Shown: positions 18,808 to 28,076, numbered from the stretch's first letter. The stretch is 51,387 nt of DNA from Chloroflexi bacterium OHK40 (GCA_004367505.1 SFCB01000080.1:1-51387), one strand, 5' to 3'. The notes: generated from the sequence alone by a model not told the origin. Numbers and translations: made by a program.

Positions 18808-20739
18808 GTGACCGAGACCAGCGATGTCGCACATCACACGTCAGAGGTGTACCGCCCCAGCGCGGCGATCGTCGAGAACTCGAACGTCATGGCCTACGCC
18901 CGTGCCAAGGGCCTGAGCAGCTACGATGAGCTCTACGCGTGGTCGCTAGAGCATGGCGAGGAGTTCTGGGCCGATATGGCCTCGGAGCTCGAGTGGTACG
19001 AACCCTGGCAGAAGGTGCTCGACGATAGCAACAAGCCGTTCTTCAAGTGGTTCGTTGGCGGGAAGACCAACATCGTCCACAATGCCATCGACCGCCACGC
19101 GCGCTCGTGGCGCCGCAACAAGCTTGCGCTCGTCTGGGAGGGCGAGGACGGCACCCAGCGCACCTTCTCGTACCACGCGCTCAACCGCGAGGTGAGCAAG
19201 ATGGCGAATGTGCTCAAGAGCCTCGGGGTGAAGAAGGGCGATATCGTCACGATCTACCTGCCCCGCATTCCCGAGCTTCCCATGGCCATGCTCGCCTGCG
19301 CCAAGATCGGCGCCGCCCACAGCGTGGTCTACGGCGGTTTCTCCGAGGCGGCCCTCGCCGACCGGCTCGCCGATGCGCAGAGCAAGGTGCTGATCACCGC
19401 CGATGGCGGCTTTATGCGCGCCAAGGTAGTGGAGTTGAAGAAGATCGCCGACGAGGCTATGGCCCGCACGCCCACTGTGCAAACCTGCCTCGTCGTGAAG
19501 CGCACGGGCCACAATATCAACATGGAGCTCGGGCGCGATCTCTGGCTCCACGAGTTGATGAATCTCCCCATCGCCGGGACCGATTGCCCCACCGAGGTGA
19601 TGGACGCGGAGGACCCGCTGTTCATTCTCTATACCTCTGGCACCACCGGCAAGCCCAAGGGTGTGGTCCACACCCACGGCGGCTATATGGTCGGCACCTA
19701 CACCACGTTGAAGATGGTCTTCGATCTGAAGGAAGAGGACCGCTACTGGTGTGCCGCCGACCCGGGTTGGATCACTGGCCATAGCTACATTGTCTACAGC
19801 CCGCTGATCAACGGCGCGACGTCCTTTATGTATGAGGGCGCGCCGAACTACCCCTTCCCCGACCGCTGGTGGTCGCTGGTCTCCAAGCACTCGATCAGTA
19901 TTCTGTACACTGCCCCGACCGCGATTCGCGGGCTGATGCGCTTCGGCGAGGCCTGGCCCTCCCGCCACGATCTCAGTAGCCTGCGCCTGCTCGGCTCGGT
20001 GGGCGAGCCGATTAATCCCGAGGCCTGGAAGTGGTTCTACAGCGTGATCGGCAAGGAGCGCTGCCCGATCATGGACACATGGTGGCAGACGGAAACCGGC
20101 CACTTTATGATCACGCCAACCCCCGCCGTGCCGCTGAAGCCTGGCAGCGCTACCCGGCCCTTCCTGGGCATCGAGGCCGATGTGGTGCGCGAGGATGGTA
20201 CGCCCTGCGGCCCCAACGAGGATGGCCTGCTAGTGATCAAGCGGCCCTGGCCCGGCATGATGCGCACCATCCTCAACGATCCGCAGCGCTATGTGGATAC
20301 CTACTGGACCAAGGTGCCCGGTAACTACGCCGCTGGTGATAGCGCCCGTAAAGACGAGGACGGCTACATCTGGGTGATCGGCCGACTCGACGATGTGATC
20401 AAGGTCTCCGGCTACCGCCTGGGCACTGCCGAGGTGGAGAGCGCCCTGGTGAGCCACCCGTCGGTGGCTGAGGCTGCGGCGATCGGCCTTCCCCATGAGG
20501 TCAAGGGCAATGCCATTCACGCCTTTGTGATCCTGCGGTCCGGCTTCGAGGGCAGCCACGAACTGGAGGAGAAGCTGCGCGCTCACGTGGGCCACGAGCT
20601 CGGGCCGATCGCTCGCCCCGATGCGATCACCTTCGTGACGAGCCTGCCCAAGACGCGCTCCGGCAAGATTATGCGCCGCGTGCTCAAGGCCCGTGCCCAG
20701 GGCCTCCCCGAGGGCGATGTGAGTACCCTGGAGGAGTAA
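18808..20739 (+). CDS. acs: Acetyl-CoA synthetase
   Basis: AMP-forming acetate-CoA ligase, 643 residues, the usual Acs length. It turns acetate into acetyl-CoA in the cytosol. It shows [36 protein letters not shown], the adenylate-binding TWWQTETG and the C-terminal [11 protein letters not shown]. The catalytic-lysine motif [11 protein letters not shown] is the site normally controlled by acetylation. GTG 18808 is chosen because a full AAGGAGGT (18794-18801) lies 6 nt upstream; the open frame starts 7 codons earlier. Its stop lies only 3 bases from the stop of the converging HD-CHAD gene. Confidence 0.93.
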   Translation: MTETSDVAHHTSEVYRPSAAIVENSNVMAYARAKGLSSYDELYAWSLEHGEEFWADMASELEWYEPWQKVLDDSNKPFFKWFVGGKTNIVHNAIDRHARSWRRNKLALVWEGEDGTQRTFSYHALNREVSKMANVLKSLGVKKGDIVTIYLPRIPELPMAMLACAKIGAAHSVVYGGFSEAALADRLADAQSKVLITADGGFMRAKVVELKKIADEAMARTPTVQTCLVVKRTGHNINMELGRDLWLHELMNLPIAGTDCPTEVMDAEDPLFILYTSGTTGKPKGVVHTHGGYMVGTYTTLKMVFDLKEEDRYWCAADPGWITGHSYIVYSPLINGATSFMYEGAPNYPFPDRWWSLVSKHSISILYTAPTAIRGLMRFGEAWPSRHDLSSLRLLGSVGEPINPEAWKWFYSVIGKERCPIMDTWWQTETGHFMITPTPAVPLKPGSATRPFLGIEADVVREDGTPCGPNEDGLLVIKRPWPGMMRTILNDPQRYVDTYWTKVPGNYAAGDSARKDEDGYIWVIGRLDDVIKVSGYRLGTAEVESALVSHPSVAEAAAIGLPHEVKGNAIHAFVILRSGFEGSHELEEKLRAHVGHELGPIARPDAITFVTSLPKTRSGKIMRRVLKARAQGLPEGDVSTLEE

Positions 20740-20742
20740 GCG

Positions 20743-22254
20743 TTACAGTCTGACGATCAACTCCATGAGCTTGCGGCGGTAGGTCCCACTGTTGAGCTTG
20801 TCCCAGCGGGCGGGCAACCCCGCCCGCAGCCGTTCCTGCTCCCGCTCACGGAGGGCCAGGTAGGCGGCGACGGCGGCCCCAGCCGCGCTATCACCAGCGT
20901 GGGGCGCGAGGATCTGCCGGGCTACGGCGATGTCGTTCAGGGCACCCAGGTAGTCCTGAAAGGCGACCAGAGGTGTCACCGCCTCATCGGTGCGGGGGCC
21001 GAGGGTCTCCGCGAACAGCTCAAGCACGTAGCGCATGCGCTTACCGTCGATGCGCATCGCGTGGAGCGCCTCCTCGTCCTGTGGCAGGCCACCGCGATCA
21101 TGGGCGCGCAGGGCCTCGTAGTGGCGCCAGAGTGTGCTGCCGCCAAGATCGCGCACGCGGGGGGTATCGTTCCACTCGGAGGGGTTATTCATCGTCGCGG
21201 CGAAGGCGCGTAGGAACGCGGCGTACTCATCGCTGTCGAAGAGTTCGATCAGGCCAGCGTGGGCCTTCTGGCGCTCGGCGGCCAGGTTGGCGCGCAGGGC
21301 CTCGAGCGAGGGCGCCAGCCCCTCCGGCAGCTCCGCCGCCCGGGCCAGCAGGTCGGCCAGGAGCACATCACGGTCGCGTACCGCGCCGGCGGCACGCGCC
21401 ACCCGACCAACGGCCTTCGCGTGGGCGCGTAGTTCGCCCGCCGGACCAACGGGGGCCAGCAGGCGGAGTGTGGCGCGCAGCCGCCGGGTGGCCACCCGCA
21501 GGGCGTGTACCGCCTCGATCTCCGCATCCGCGCGTACATCACGCTCAGCACTGCGCAGGCGGCGCAGGTGACGCCGCAGGAGTACCCGGCCGAGCTCGGC
21601 GAGGGGCGCCTCGGGTGTGGCGTACCAGGGCGCGAGCACGGTGGAGGCCGCCTCGTCGGGGGCTCCGCCGTCAACGGTCGGGGCGGCGTCTGGCGTTGCG
21701 CCATCCAGGGTGAGCCGCTCACCAAAGACCTTCCGCCACAGATCGGCCTTGGCCACTGCCCTGGCCCCATCCACGGCAGCATTGGGGCCGCTCAGGCGTA
21801 GCGCCAGGCCATCCTCGACGGGCTCCAGGGCCACGATCGTCGTGCTCTGGGACTGGCTGTAGTCGAGCCCATCGGCGACACGCAGGATGGCGGAGAGGGC
21901 CAGGGCCTGGGCCTGGCCCTTTTTGCCGAGGCTCAGGAAGGCGGGTTCGAGCTGGGGGCGCACCTTCTTGCGGTGAAAGGCCACCATGCAGGCCACGATC
22001 GCCTGCTCGCGGGGAGAGAGATCCTCGATCACGTGGCGCAGCACAATATCGCGGCCCACCAGGTGGTGCGCCGGCGGGTTCGTGGTGAGCCCCACGTTGT
22101 GCAGCAGCGCGCCCACCTCGATCAGGTGGCGGTGTTCCTGGGGGAGGCCATAGCGTTCGGCTACCGCGTCGAAAAGCGCCAGGGCGTGATCAGCCACCTG
22201 GCGCGCGTGGGCCAGATCAACCTGATACGCGTCGAGGATGTTGGTGAGCTTCAT
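20743..22254 (-). CDS. HD-domain and CHAD-domain fusion protein
   Basis: A 503-residue cytosolic protein with two parts. Residues about 1-150 resemble the HD-type C-terminal domain of exopolyphosphatase/GppA: HARQVADHALALFDAV, then LLHNVG and HHLVGRDIV, then LRVADGLDYSQSQ. The canonical HD pair reads H52-N53 here. Residues about 215-503 form a CHAD domain, an alpha-helical, basic, histidine-bearing fold known to bind polyphosphate: HALRVATRRLRATLRLL, then HAMRIDGKRMRYVLELF. The Ppx catalytic ATPase-fold part is absent. ATG 22254 follows GGAG; the open frame begins 7 codons earlier. It lies downstream of a CYTH gene, so a role in polyphosphate or triphosphate metabolism is likely but unproven. 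Confidence 0.82.
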   Translation of the reverse strand: MKLTNILDAYQVDLAHARQVADHALALFDAVAERYGLPQEHRHLIEVGALLHNVGLTTNPPAHHLVGRDIVLRHVIEDLSPREQAIVACMVAFHRKKVRPQLEPAFLSLGKKGQAQALALSAILRVADGLDYSQSQSTTIVALEPVEDGLALRLSGPNAAVDGARAVAKADLWRKVFGERLTLDGATPDAAPTVDGGAPDEAASTVLAPWYATPEAPLAELGRVLLRRHLRRLRSAERDVRADAEIEAVHALRVATRRLRATLRLLAPVGPAGELRAHAKAVGRVARAAGAVRDRDVLLADLLARAAELPEGLAPSLEALRANLAAERQKAHAGLIELFDSDEYAAFLRAFAATMNNPSEWNDTPRVRDLGGSTLWRHYEALRAHDRGGLPQDEEALHAMRIDGKRMRYVLELFAETLGPRTDEAVTPLVAFQDYLGALNDIAVARQILAPHAGDSAAGAAVAAYLALREREQERLRAGLPARWDKLNSGTYRRKLMELIVRL

Positions 22255-22311
22255 AGCTGCTCCAGTGAGCGACAATACGGGTGGAAACCGACGGACCCTG
22301 GCCCGGCGATC

Positions 22312-22938
22312 TCACGCGGGCGGGGCGGCAGTGTCGAGCAGCGCCAGGGCCCGCTGCAGCTTGGTACGCGGCTCGGGCCGAAGGGGGATGAGCGTGGCCA
22401 GGGCCGTGGCGAGGGCCTCGAGATCGGCGGCTTCGCCACCAGCGAGCAGCTCGATCTCCAGCTCGCTGAAGGGTTGCTCGCGCCCGCCGGCCCGAACGAC
22501 CCCCCGATCCAGACAGAGCTCGGCTACGCGCACGCCCCCCCGCTCTACATAGCGGATGTGCCGCTCTGTCTCCACCGCGACGTGGGAGCGCAAGGGCGCG
22601 CCACCCGTGAGCGCGAGGCCGAGCTCCCGGGCTTCGCCGGGGGGCCAGGCCTGTGGGTGCGGATCGTCGCCGGGGAACTCGAACTCGACGCGCTGGTGCA
22701 CTCCCGCCGGGGAGACCGTCGTTGGGCCTTTGAGCGTGACGAGCGAGCGTGGCCCCACCCGGCGCAGGCGTAGCCCGTGGCGCGCGGCGGCCAGGCGGCC
22801 ATCGACCGTGTCGAAGTAGGTGTTCTGCTGCAGCTCGGGCTCGGGGGCGGCAACGAGGGTGTAGGGGCCGAGGGAGCGCAGGCCGGCCAGGAGCGTGAGC
22901 TCGTCGGGGCCGACAGTGTACTTGGCCTCGATCTCCAT
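22312..22938 (-). CDS. CYTH domain protein (probable triphosphatase)
   Basis: A 208-residue CYTH (triphosphate tunnel metalloenzyme) protein. It opens with MEIEAKYTV, the ExExK signature. YFDTVDGRL, LRLRRVGP, TLKGPT, the acidic QRVEFEF and ELEIELLAGGE follow, and TKLQRAL closes it; these strands line the tunnel that binds triphosphate and metal. The family includes inorganic triphosphatases and thiamine triphosphatases; which substrate applies here cannot be read from sequence. No Shine-Dalgarno is visible. An extended -10-like TGGTATGCT ends exactly 7 nt before ATG 22938, which would fit a leaderless mRNA. An ATG at 22950 is an alternative. The HD-CHAD gene follows 57 bases later. Confidence 0.83.
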   Translation of the reverse strand: MEIEAKYTVGPDELTLLAGLRSLGPYTLVAAPEPELQQNTYFDTVDGRLAAARHGLRLRRVGPRSLVTLKGPTTVSPAGVHQRVEFEFPGDDPHPQAWPPGEARELGLALTGGAPLRSHVAVETERHIRYVERGGVRVAELCLDRGVVRAGGREQPFSELEIELLAGGEAADLEALATALATLIPLRPEPRTKLQRALALLDTAAPPA

Positions 22939-23019
22939 GATGCTTAGCATACCAGAATTTTCGAGACCCTGCGCAAGCGAGGGGTGTGCCGTGCCATGCA
23001 AAGTTCCACCTCCAGGCCC

Positions 23020-23048
23020 TTGCCGAAGGCGCGTTTCTGGAGTATAGT
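23020..23048 (+). promoter_or_regulatory. Sigma-70 promoter of the DHA2 efflux gene
   Basis: TTGCCG (23020-23025) and TATAGT (23043-23048) are separated by 17 bp, in the divergent gap between the CYTH gene and the MFS gene. The predicted start, near 23055, gives a leader of about 55 nt. Confidence 0.55.
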
Positions 23049-23108
23049 TTAGCTGGCTAATATTGGACCAGGCAGTCATTTCGCGCCGGCCGGCGTAAGG
23101 AGCACAGT

Positions 23109-24605
23109 GTGGCGCAGCGACGAGTCTTGCTCATCACCCTTGGCGTGATGATGAGCCTCTTTATGGCCTCTATGGAGAGTACCGTCATCGCGACAGCGAT
23201 GCCCACGATTGTGGGCCAGTTGGGTGGACTAGAGAGCTATAGCTGGGTCTTTGCGATCTATATGCTCACCTCTACCACGGTGGGTCCTATCTTCGGCAAG
23301 CTCTCCGATCTCTACGGGCGCCGCCCGGTCTATATGGTGGCGATCAGTATCTTCGCCATCGGCTCGCTGCTCTGTGGCCTGGCCACGACGATGCCGCAGC
23401 TGATCGCGGCGCGGGCCGTACAGGGCCTCGGTGCTGGTGGGCTGCTGCCGCTCGCCTTCATCATCGTGGGCGATATGTTCACCCTGGAGCAGCGCACACG
23501 GGTGCAAGGGCTCTTCTCGGGGGTCTGGGGGGTGAGCTCAGTGGCTGGCCCGCTGATCGGCGGATTCCTGGTGGACCGTGTCTCGTGGCACTGGGTCTTT
23601 CTGATCAACCTGCCGGCCGCGATCATCGCGGGGGCGCTCGTCTGGGTGGCCTGGAGCGGGGTGGCACGCCCGGCCGGCGCGCGCCCGGCGATCGACTACG
23701 CCGGCGCGGCGTTGCTGAGTATTGGCGTCGTTACCTTGCTGCTGGGCCTGAATGACCTGGGGGCGCCGGGGAGCTGGGGGCTGCTCGGGGTCGCGGCGGC
23801 GGCCCTGGCGGCGCTGCTGTGGGTGGAGCTCCGCGCGCCCTCGCCCATTCTGCCCGTGCGGCTCTTCCGCTGGCGTCTGTTTGCGGTGGCCTGCGCCCAC
23901 GGCGTGCTGGCGGGCTGGGTGCTCTTCGGCGGGATGTCGTATGTGCCGCTCTTCGTGCAGGGCGTGCTGCGCACCACCGCGACCGAGGCGGGCACGACGC
24001 TTACCCCGATGCTGCTGAGCTGGGTGGTGGCGAGTATCATCTCCAGTCGTCTGCTGCTCAAGGTGGGCTATCGCGCCCTGGTGATCAGCGGGATGGCCGT
24101 CTTCGTGGTAGGCGCCTTGATCATCGCCCGGGTGCGCCCCGATGTGAGCCTGGCCGAGCTGATGGTTGCCCTGGGCATGATGGGCTTCGGCATGGGTTTC
24201 TCCATCCCCGCCTTCCTGATCGCCGTTCAGAGCAGCGTGGAGAAGAGCAACCTGGGGGCGGCCACGGCCACCCTGCAGTTCTCGCGCACGATCGGCGGCA
24301 CCTTCGGCGTGGCCGTGCTCGGCGCGCTGCTCAGCGCGCGCCTCGCCGCCGCGCTGGCGGGCGCCGGACTGGACCCGGCGGCGGTACCGCTCGATGGGTT
24401 GCTAGGCGAGGGCGCGAGCGGGGCCGCGGTGCTCGGTGAGCAGGCCCGGATCGCCCTCGCAGCGGCCATGGCCGACATGTTCCGCTCCACGCTGGTGGTC
24501 TCGGTGCTGGCCTTCGCCGTCACGTTGCTGGCGCCACGGATGACCCTTGGCGCGCCCGCTGCCCGCCGCGAGCCCCAGGAGGAGCCGGTTCTGGCGGGGG
24601 ATTGA
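23109..24605 (+). CDS. MFS transporter, DHA2 (EmrB/QacA) family
   Basis: A 498-residue inner-membrane proton-driven exporter with about 14 membrane segments. It shows MESTVIATAMPTI in the first segment (the D/E-x-T-I/V-V-N/A-x-A-L/M-P motif of the family), motif A GKLSDLYGRRPVY and the long RAVQGLGAGGLLPLAF. GTG 23109 follows TAAGGAG at 6 nt. Substrates of this family are typically drugs, dyes or toxic metabolites; none can be assigned here. It stands alone and has its own promoter. Confidence 0.88.
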   Translation: MAQRRVLLITLGVMMSLFMASMESTVIATAMPTIVGQLGGLESYSWVFAIYMLTSTTVGPIFGKLSDLYGRRPVYMVAISIFAIGSLLCGLATTMPQLIAARAVQGLGAGGLLPLAFIIVGDMFTLEQRTRVQGLFSGVWGVSSVAGPLIGGFLVDRVSWHWVFLINLPAAIIAGALVWVAWSGVARPAGARPAIDYAGAALLSIGVVTLLLGLNDLGAPGSWGLLGVAAAALAALLWVELRAPSPILPVRLFRWRLFAVACAHGVLAGWVLFGGMSYVPLFVQGVLRTTATEAGTTLTPMLLSWVVASIISSRLLLKVGYRALVISGMAVFVVGALIIARVRPDVSLAELMVALGMMGFGMGFSIPAFLIAVQSSVEKSNLGAATATLQFSRTIGGTFGVAVLGALLSARLAAALAGAGLDPAAVPLDGLLGEGASGAAVLGEQARIALAAAMADMFRSTLVVSVLAFAVTLLAPRMTLGAPAARREPQEEPVLAGD

Positions 24606-24717
24606 CCGTCGCTCGGGTGCCGCTGATCCGGCCAGTTGCCGGATCGGCGGTGCCCTGCGCGCCGGGCGCGCTGGCCGACGCCAGCTACGCAGCACCTGCC
24701 TACGCGCAGCCTGCAAT

Positions 24718-24746
24718 TTGTCGCCGCCTACCCGATCGGGTACAAT
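24718..24746 (+). promoter_or_regulatory. Promoter of the hisS-like/hisG unit
   Basis: TTGTCG (24718-24723) and TACAAT (24741-24746) are separated by 17 bp and lie 35 bases before the GTG start of the HisRS-like gene. Confidence 0.55.
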
Positions 24747-24781
24747 GCCGCGCGCAGACGTGTTGCGTGAGGGGGCAGGCG

Positions 24782-26230
24782 GTGAGCGGAACGATCGAGG
24801 CGGTGCGCGGGATGCACGACGTGCTGCCCGCCGAGCAGCGGGGAGCGGCCCGGGCCCGCGCCGCGATCGAGGCGCAGCTGGAGGCCCACGGCTACGCCCC
24901 TGTGGACTTGCCGATCATCGAGCCACGGGAGCTGTACCTCCGCAAGCTGGGCGAAGAACTGGCGGGCAAAGTCTACGAGTTCAACTACGGGGGCCGTGAG
25001 CTGGCGCTGCGTCCGGAGTGGACGGCCTCGGTGCTACGGGCCTTTGTGGCCCATATGCAGGATCAGCCGCTGCCCCTGCGGCTCAGCTATGCCGGGCCTG
25101 TCTTTCGCTACGAGCGCCCCCAGCGCCTTACCTATCGCCAGTTCACCCAGGTGGGGGTAGAGATTGTGGGTGGCCCGGCCCCCCGCGCCGACGCGGAGGC
25201 CCTCGCCCTGGCCTGCGCCGGGCTGGACGCGGCGGAGGTGGCGGGCTATGTCGTGCGCGTGGGCCACGTTGGCCTGCTGCGCGAACTCCTCGGCCAGTTG
25301 GGGCTTGCCGAACGCACCCAGGGCGCCCTGGTATGGGGCATGGAGCGCATGCGCCAGGGAGGCGCCTCCGCCGTTCGCGAGCGCCTGCGTGAGGCGGCCG
25401 ATGATCCGCTGCCGGGGATCGAGTTGCCCCCTGGCCTGGATGAGGCGCAGGCCGGCGCCTGGTTGCTGCGCGCGCTCGACGCGATGCAGATCGAGCTGAA
25501 GACCGGCAGCCGTGACCCCGAGCAGGTGGTGGCGCGCCTGCTACGCAAGCTGCGCCGCCGCGATGAGCAGGCCGCCGTGGAGCGCGCCCTCAGCCTGCTA
25601 GAGCGGCTGGTGGCGCTGCGCGGCGCCCCTGCGGCCACCCTGCCGGCCGTGGAGGCCCTGCTGGACGAGGCGGGCCTGCACGCTGCTGCCCTGGGCGAGC
25701 TGCGCGCCATCCTCGGCCTGCTGGCGGCGCACGGATTGGACCCGGAGCGCGTCGAGATCGACTTCGGCCTCGGACGGGGCCTGCACTACTACACTGGCAT
25801 GATCTTCGAGATCGACGACGCCTCCGGCCTGCAGCTCTGCGGTGGCGGTCGCTACGACGATCTGGTAGCCGCCCTGGGCGGCCGTGGGAGCGTGCCCGCC
25901 GTGGGTTTCGCCTATGGCCTCGAACGGGTGGCTGCGGTCGCCCCACCTGCGCCTGCGCCCCGCCGTATCGTACTGGTGGCCCCGGTGTCCGATGACGACT
26001 ACACCTACGCGCTGGAGGTCGCCCGGTGCCTGCGGGCCCGTGGCCTGGCGGCCAGTGTCGATGTACGCGGGCGTCCGCTCGCGCGCAACCTCAGCGATGC
26101 CGCCCGCCGTGGTGCCGCCTTCGTCGCGATCGTTGGGGTGGAGGAGCGCCAGAGCCGCACGCTCGTCTGGCGCGATCTCGAGCGTCGCGATGAGCGCCGC
26201 CTGACGCTCGACGAGATAAACACTCTATGA
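24782..26230 (+). CDS. HisRS-family protein (HisZ-like or second histidyl-tRNA synthetase)
   Basis: A 482-residue class II histidyl-tRNA synthetase-like protein. Motif 1 region is GMHDVLPAEQRG; motif 2 is FRYERPQRLTYRQFTQVGVE; the histidine loop reads GRGLHYYTG near residue 330 and motif 3 is GFAYGLERVA. A C-terminal HisRS-type anticodon-binding fold is present (IVLVAPVSDDD onward). Two active-site motifs deviate from true HisRS: PEGT is PEWT (residues 78-81) and RGLDYY is RGLHYY. Such changes are usual in HisZ, the regulatory partner of HisG, but HisZ normally lacks the anticodon domain and pairs with short HisG. Linkage to hisG supports a histidine role. GTG 24782 follows GAGGGGG at 6 nt; the frame is open upstream to 24602, overlapping the MFS stop. 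Confidence 0.72.
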   Translation: MSGTIEAVRGMHDVLPAEQRGAARARAAIEAQLEAHGYAPVDLPIIEPRELYLRKLGEELAGKVYEFNYGGRELALRPEWTASVLRAFVAHMQDQPLPLRLSYAGPVFRYERPQRLTYRQFTQVGVEIVGGPAPRADAEALALACAGLDAAEVAGYVVRVGHVGLLRELLGQLGLAERTQGALVWGMERMRQGGASAVRERLREAADDPLPGIELPPGLDEAQAGAWLLRALDAMQIELKTGSRDPEQVVARLLRKLRRRDEQAAVERALSLLERLVALRGAPAATLPAVEALLDEAGLHAAALGELRAILGLLAAHGLDPERVEIDFGLGRGLHYYTGMIFEIDDASGLQLCGGGRYDDLVAALGGRGSVPAVGFAYGLERVAAVAPPAPAPRRIVLVAPVSDDDYTYALEVARCLRARGLAASVDVRGRPLARNLSDAARRGAAFVAIVGVEERQSRTLVWRDLERRDERRLTLDEINTL

Positions 26231-27027
26231 GCACCACCGTGACATGGGGCCGCTACGCCGAGCTGCGGCCCGATGAGCTCAGCGCCGTGCGTGAACATGC
26301 CCCCGTGGCCTACCTGCCCTGGGGCGGCCTCACCTGGCACGGGCCGCACCTCCCCCTTGGCCTCGATACGCTCATTGCGGAGGCCGTGGCCGAGCGGGTC
26401 GCCCGTCGCACCGGGGGGGCCATCCTCCCGCCGGTCAGCTGGCCCCTGCTCGGCAACGGGGATGAGTCGCTCGGCCTCCGCGCCGCCACGCTGCGCGCCC
26501 TGCTCGACGATGTCCTCGCCGCGATCGCGCGGGCCGGCTGGAAAGTGGCCGTGATCATCAGCGGCGCCTACTCGCCGCCCCACGACCTGCTGCTGATCCA
26601 GGCCGGGCGGAGCGCCATCGCCCGCCTTGGCCTGCTTGCCCTCGCCGTGCCCCCGCTTGGCCTTGTCGACGATGAGATGCTCGACCACGCGGCGCTCTGG
26701 GAGAGTTCGGTGCTCCTGGCGCTCCGCCCTGAGCTCGCCAACCTCGCAGCTCTCGGTGGTGGTCCGCTCATCCCGACCGAGAGCGGCGTGATTGGCCGCG
26801 ACCCGCGCGACACCGCCTCGCCCTCGCTCGGCATCAGCGCCTTGAACCTTGCCGCCGAGCGTATGGTGGTCGCTGTGCGCGACTTGCTCGAACGCCGTGA
26901 TCCGGCCCCACTGACCGCCCTCTACGCCCAGCGCGCCGAGCGCTACCAGCCCTTCCTTGCCCGCTACGGCAACGATCTGGAAGTGGCGGCGATGGCCTGG
27001 TGGCGGGAACAGCTGCACGGAGCGTAA
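26227..27027 (+). CDS. Creatininase-family protein with degraded metal site
   Basis: A 266-residue member of the creatininase/amidohydrolase family (creatininase, FAPy deformylase, mycofactocin MftE). It keeps the frame of the family: LPWGGLTWHGPHLPLGLDTL near residues 30-49 and HAALWESSVLLALRPEL later. Three of the five metal ligands known from creatininase look lost: the glutamate of E-Q-H-G is T36, and the N-G-H-Y-E-N motif reads S-G-A-Y-S-P (A114, S116). H38 and D47 remain. It overlaps the HisRS-like gene by 4 bases (ATGA) and ends 2 bases before hisG, so the three are surely co-transcribed. The function is unknown; a non-catalytic or altered enzyme tied to histidine synthesis is an inference. 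Confidence 0.7.
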   Translation: MSTTVTWGRYAELRPDELSAVREHAPVAYLPWGGLTWHGPHLPLGLDTLIAEAVAERVARRTGGAILPPVSWPLLGNGDESLGLRAATLRALLDDVLAAIARAGWKVAVIISGAYSPPHDLLLIQAGRSAIARLGLLALAVPPLGLVDDEMLDHAALWESSVLLALRPELANLAALGGGPLIPTESGVIGRDPRDTASPSLGISALNLAAERMVVAVRDLLERRDPAPLTALYAQRAERYQPFLARYGNDLEVAAMAWWREQLHGA

Positions 27028-27029
27028 CA

Positions 27030-28028
27030 ATGCTGCGCTTCGCTATCCCCTCCAAAGGCTCCGGCTACGATGCTTCCCTCGCCCTGCTTGAGAGCTGTGG
27101 CCTGCGAGTGGTGCGCGCCAACCCGCGCCAGTATACCGCGAGCCTGCGCGGCCTGCCCGACACCGAGGTGCTGCTCCACCGCCCCGCCGACATCGTTGAG
27201 AAAGTGGCTGCCGGTAGCATCGATATCGGCATCACTGGCTACGATCTGGTGGCCGAGCAGCGCGGCGATGATGAGAACCTGCTGGTGATCTTCGACGACC
27301 TGGGCTTCTGGCGCGTCGAGCTTGTCTTCGCTGTGCCCCAGGGCTGGATCGATGTGAGCAGCTGGGACGATCTGGCCGACCTGGCCGTGGAGTTGCGGGC
27401 CCAGGGCCGTCGTCTGCGGATCGCCACGAAGTATACCGAGACAGTGCGTCGCTTCTGCCGCACTCAGGGCATGAACGACTTCGAGCTGATCGACTCCCAG
27501 GGCTCCACTGAGGCCGCTCCGGGCCTGGGCTACGCCGACATTATTGCCGATATCACCGAGACGGGTACCGCTATTCGCGACAATAAGCTCAAGATCGTCG
27601 GCGGCCCCATCCTGCGCTCGCAAGCGGTGCTGGTGGGGAGCCGCCGCACCCTCCGCGATAATGCCCCGAAGCTGGCCCTGGTGCGCCAGTTGCTGGAGTT
27701 GGTGGAGGCCCGGCGCCGTGGCCGCCTCTTCTACTCGCTCACCGCCAACGTTGCTGGCGAAAGCGTGGAGACAGTTGGTCGCCGGGTGACGGCCCGCCTG
27801 GAGCTTGCTGGCCTCCAGGGTCCAACCATCGCCCCCGTCTGGAGCAAGTATGCCGCCGAGGGCGACCAGTGGTATGCCGTTAACGTGGTGGTGCCCCAGG
27901 AGGAGTTGCTGCCCGCCGTGGAGCACCTGCGCAACATCGGCGCCGTAAGTATTACCACCGTGCAGGTGCAGCACGTCTTTAAGGCCCAGAGCGACGCCTA
28001 TGCGCGCTTGCTCGCGGCGCTCGGCTAA
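27030..28028 (+). CDS. hisG: ATP phosphoribosyltransferase, long form
   Basis: HisG makes phosphoribosyl-ATP from ATP and PRPP, the first step of histidine biosynthesis, and is normally feedback-inhibited by histidine. The 332-residue product starts LRFAIPSKGSGYDASLALL and has IDIGITGYDLVAE. The PRPP-binding segment is near DSQGSTEAAPGLGYADIIAD. A C-terminal regulatory domain (from about residue 235; GPTIAPVWSKYA, WYAVNVVVPQEEL) marks the long, HisZ-independent form. ATG 27030 follows GGAG (about 27019); the open frame begins 10 codons earlier inside the preceding gene. It is the third gene of the unit and is followed by a strong hairpin. Confidence 0.93.
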   Translation: MLRFAIPSKGSGYDASLALLESCGLRVVRANPRQYTASLRGLPDTEVLLHRPADIVEKVAAGSIDIGITGYDLVAEQRGDDENLLVIFDDLGFWRVELVFAVPQGWIDVSSWDDLADLAVELRAQGRRLRIATKYTETVRRFCRTQGMNDFELIDSQGSTEAAPGLGYADIIADITETGTAIRDNKLKIVGGPILRSQAVLVGSRRTLRDNAPKLALVRQLLELVEARRRGRLFYSLTANVAGESVETVGRRVTARLELAGLQGPTIAPVWSKYAAEGDQWYAVNVVVPQEELLPAVEHLRNIGAVSITTVQVQHVFKAQSDAYARLLAALG

Positions 28029-28043
28029 GAGGGGCCAGGGGCA

Positions 28044-28076
28044 TACGGCACACCCGGGGTGTCCGGGTGTGCCGTA
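28044..28076 (+). terminator. Strong hairpin after hisG
   Basis: A perfect 14-bp stem (28044-28057 with 28063-28076; arms TACGGCACACCCGG and CCGGGTGTGCCGTA) closes a 5-base loop, 15 bases after the hisG stop. Only CCGTTCTG follows, so the T-tract is poor, but position and stability fit a terminator. Confidence 0.65.
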
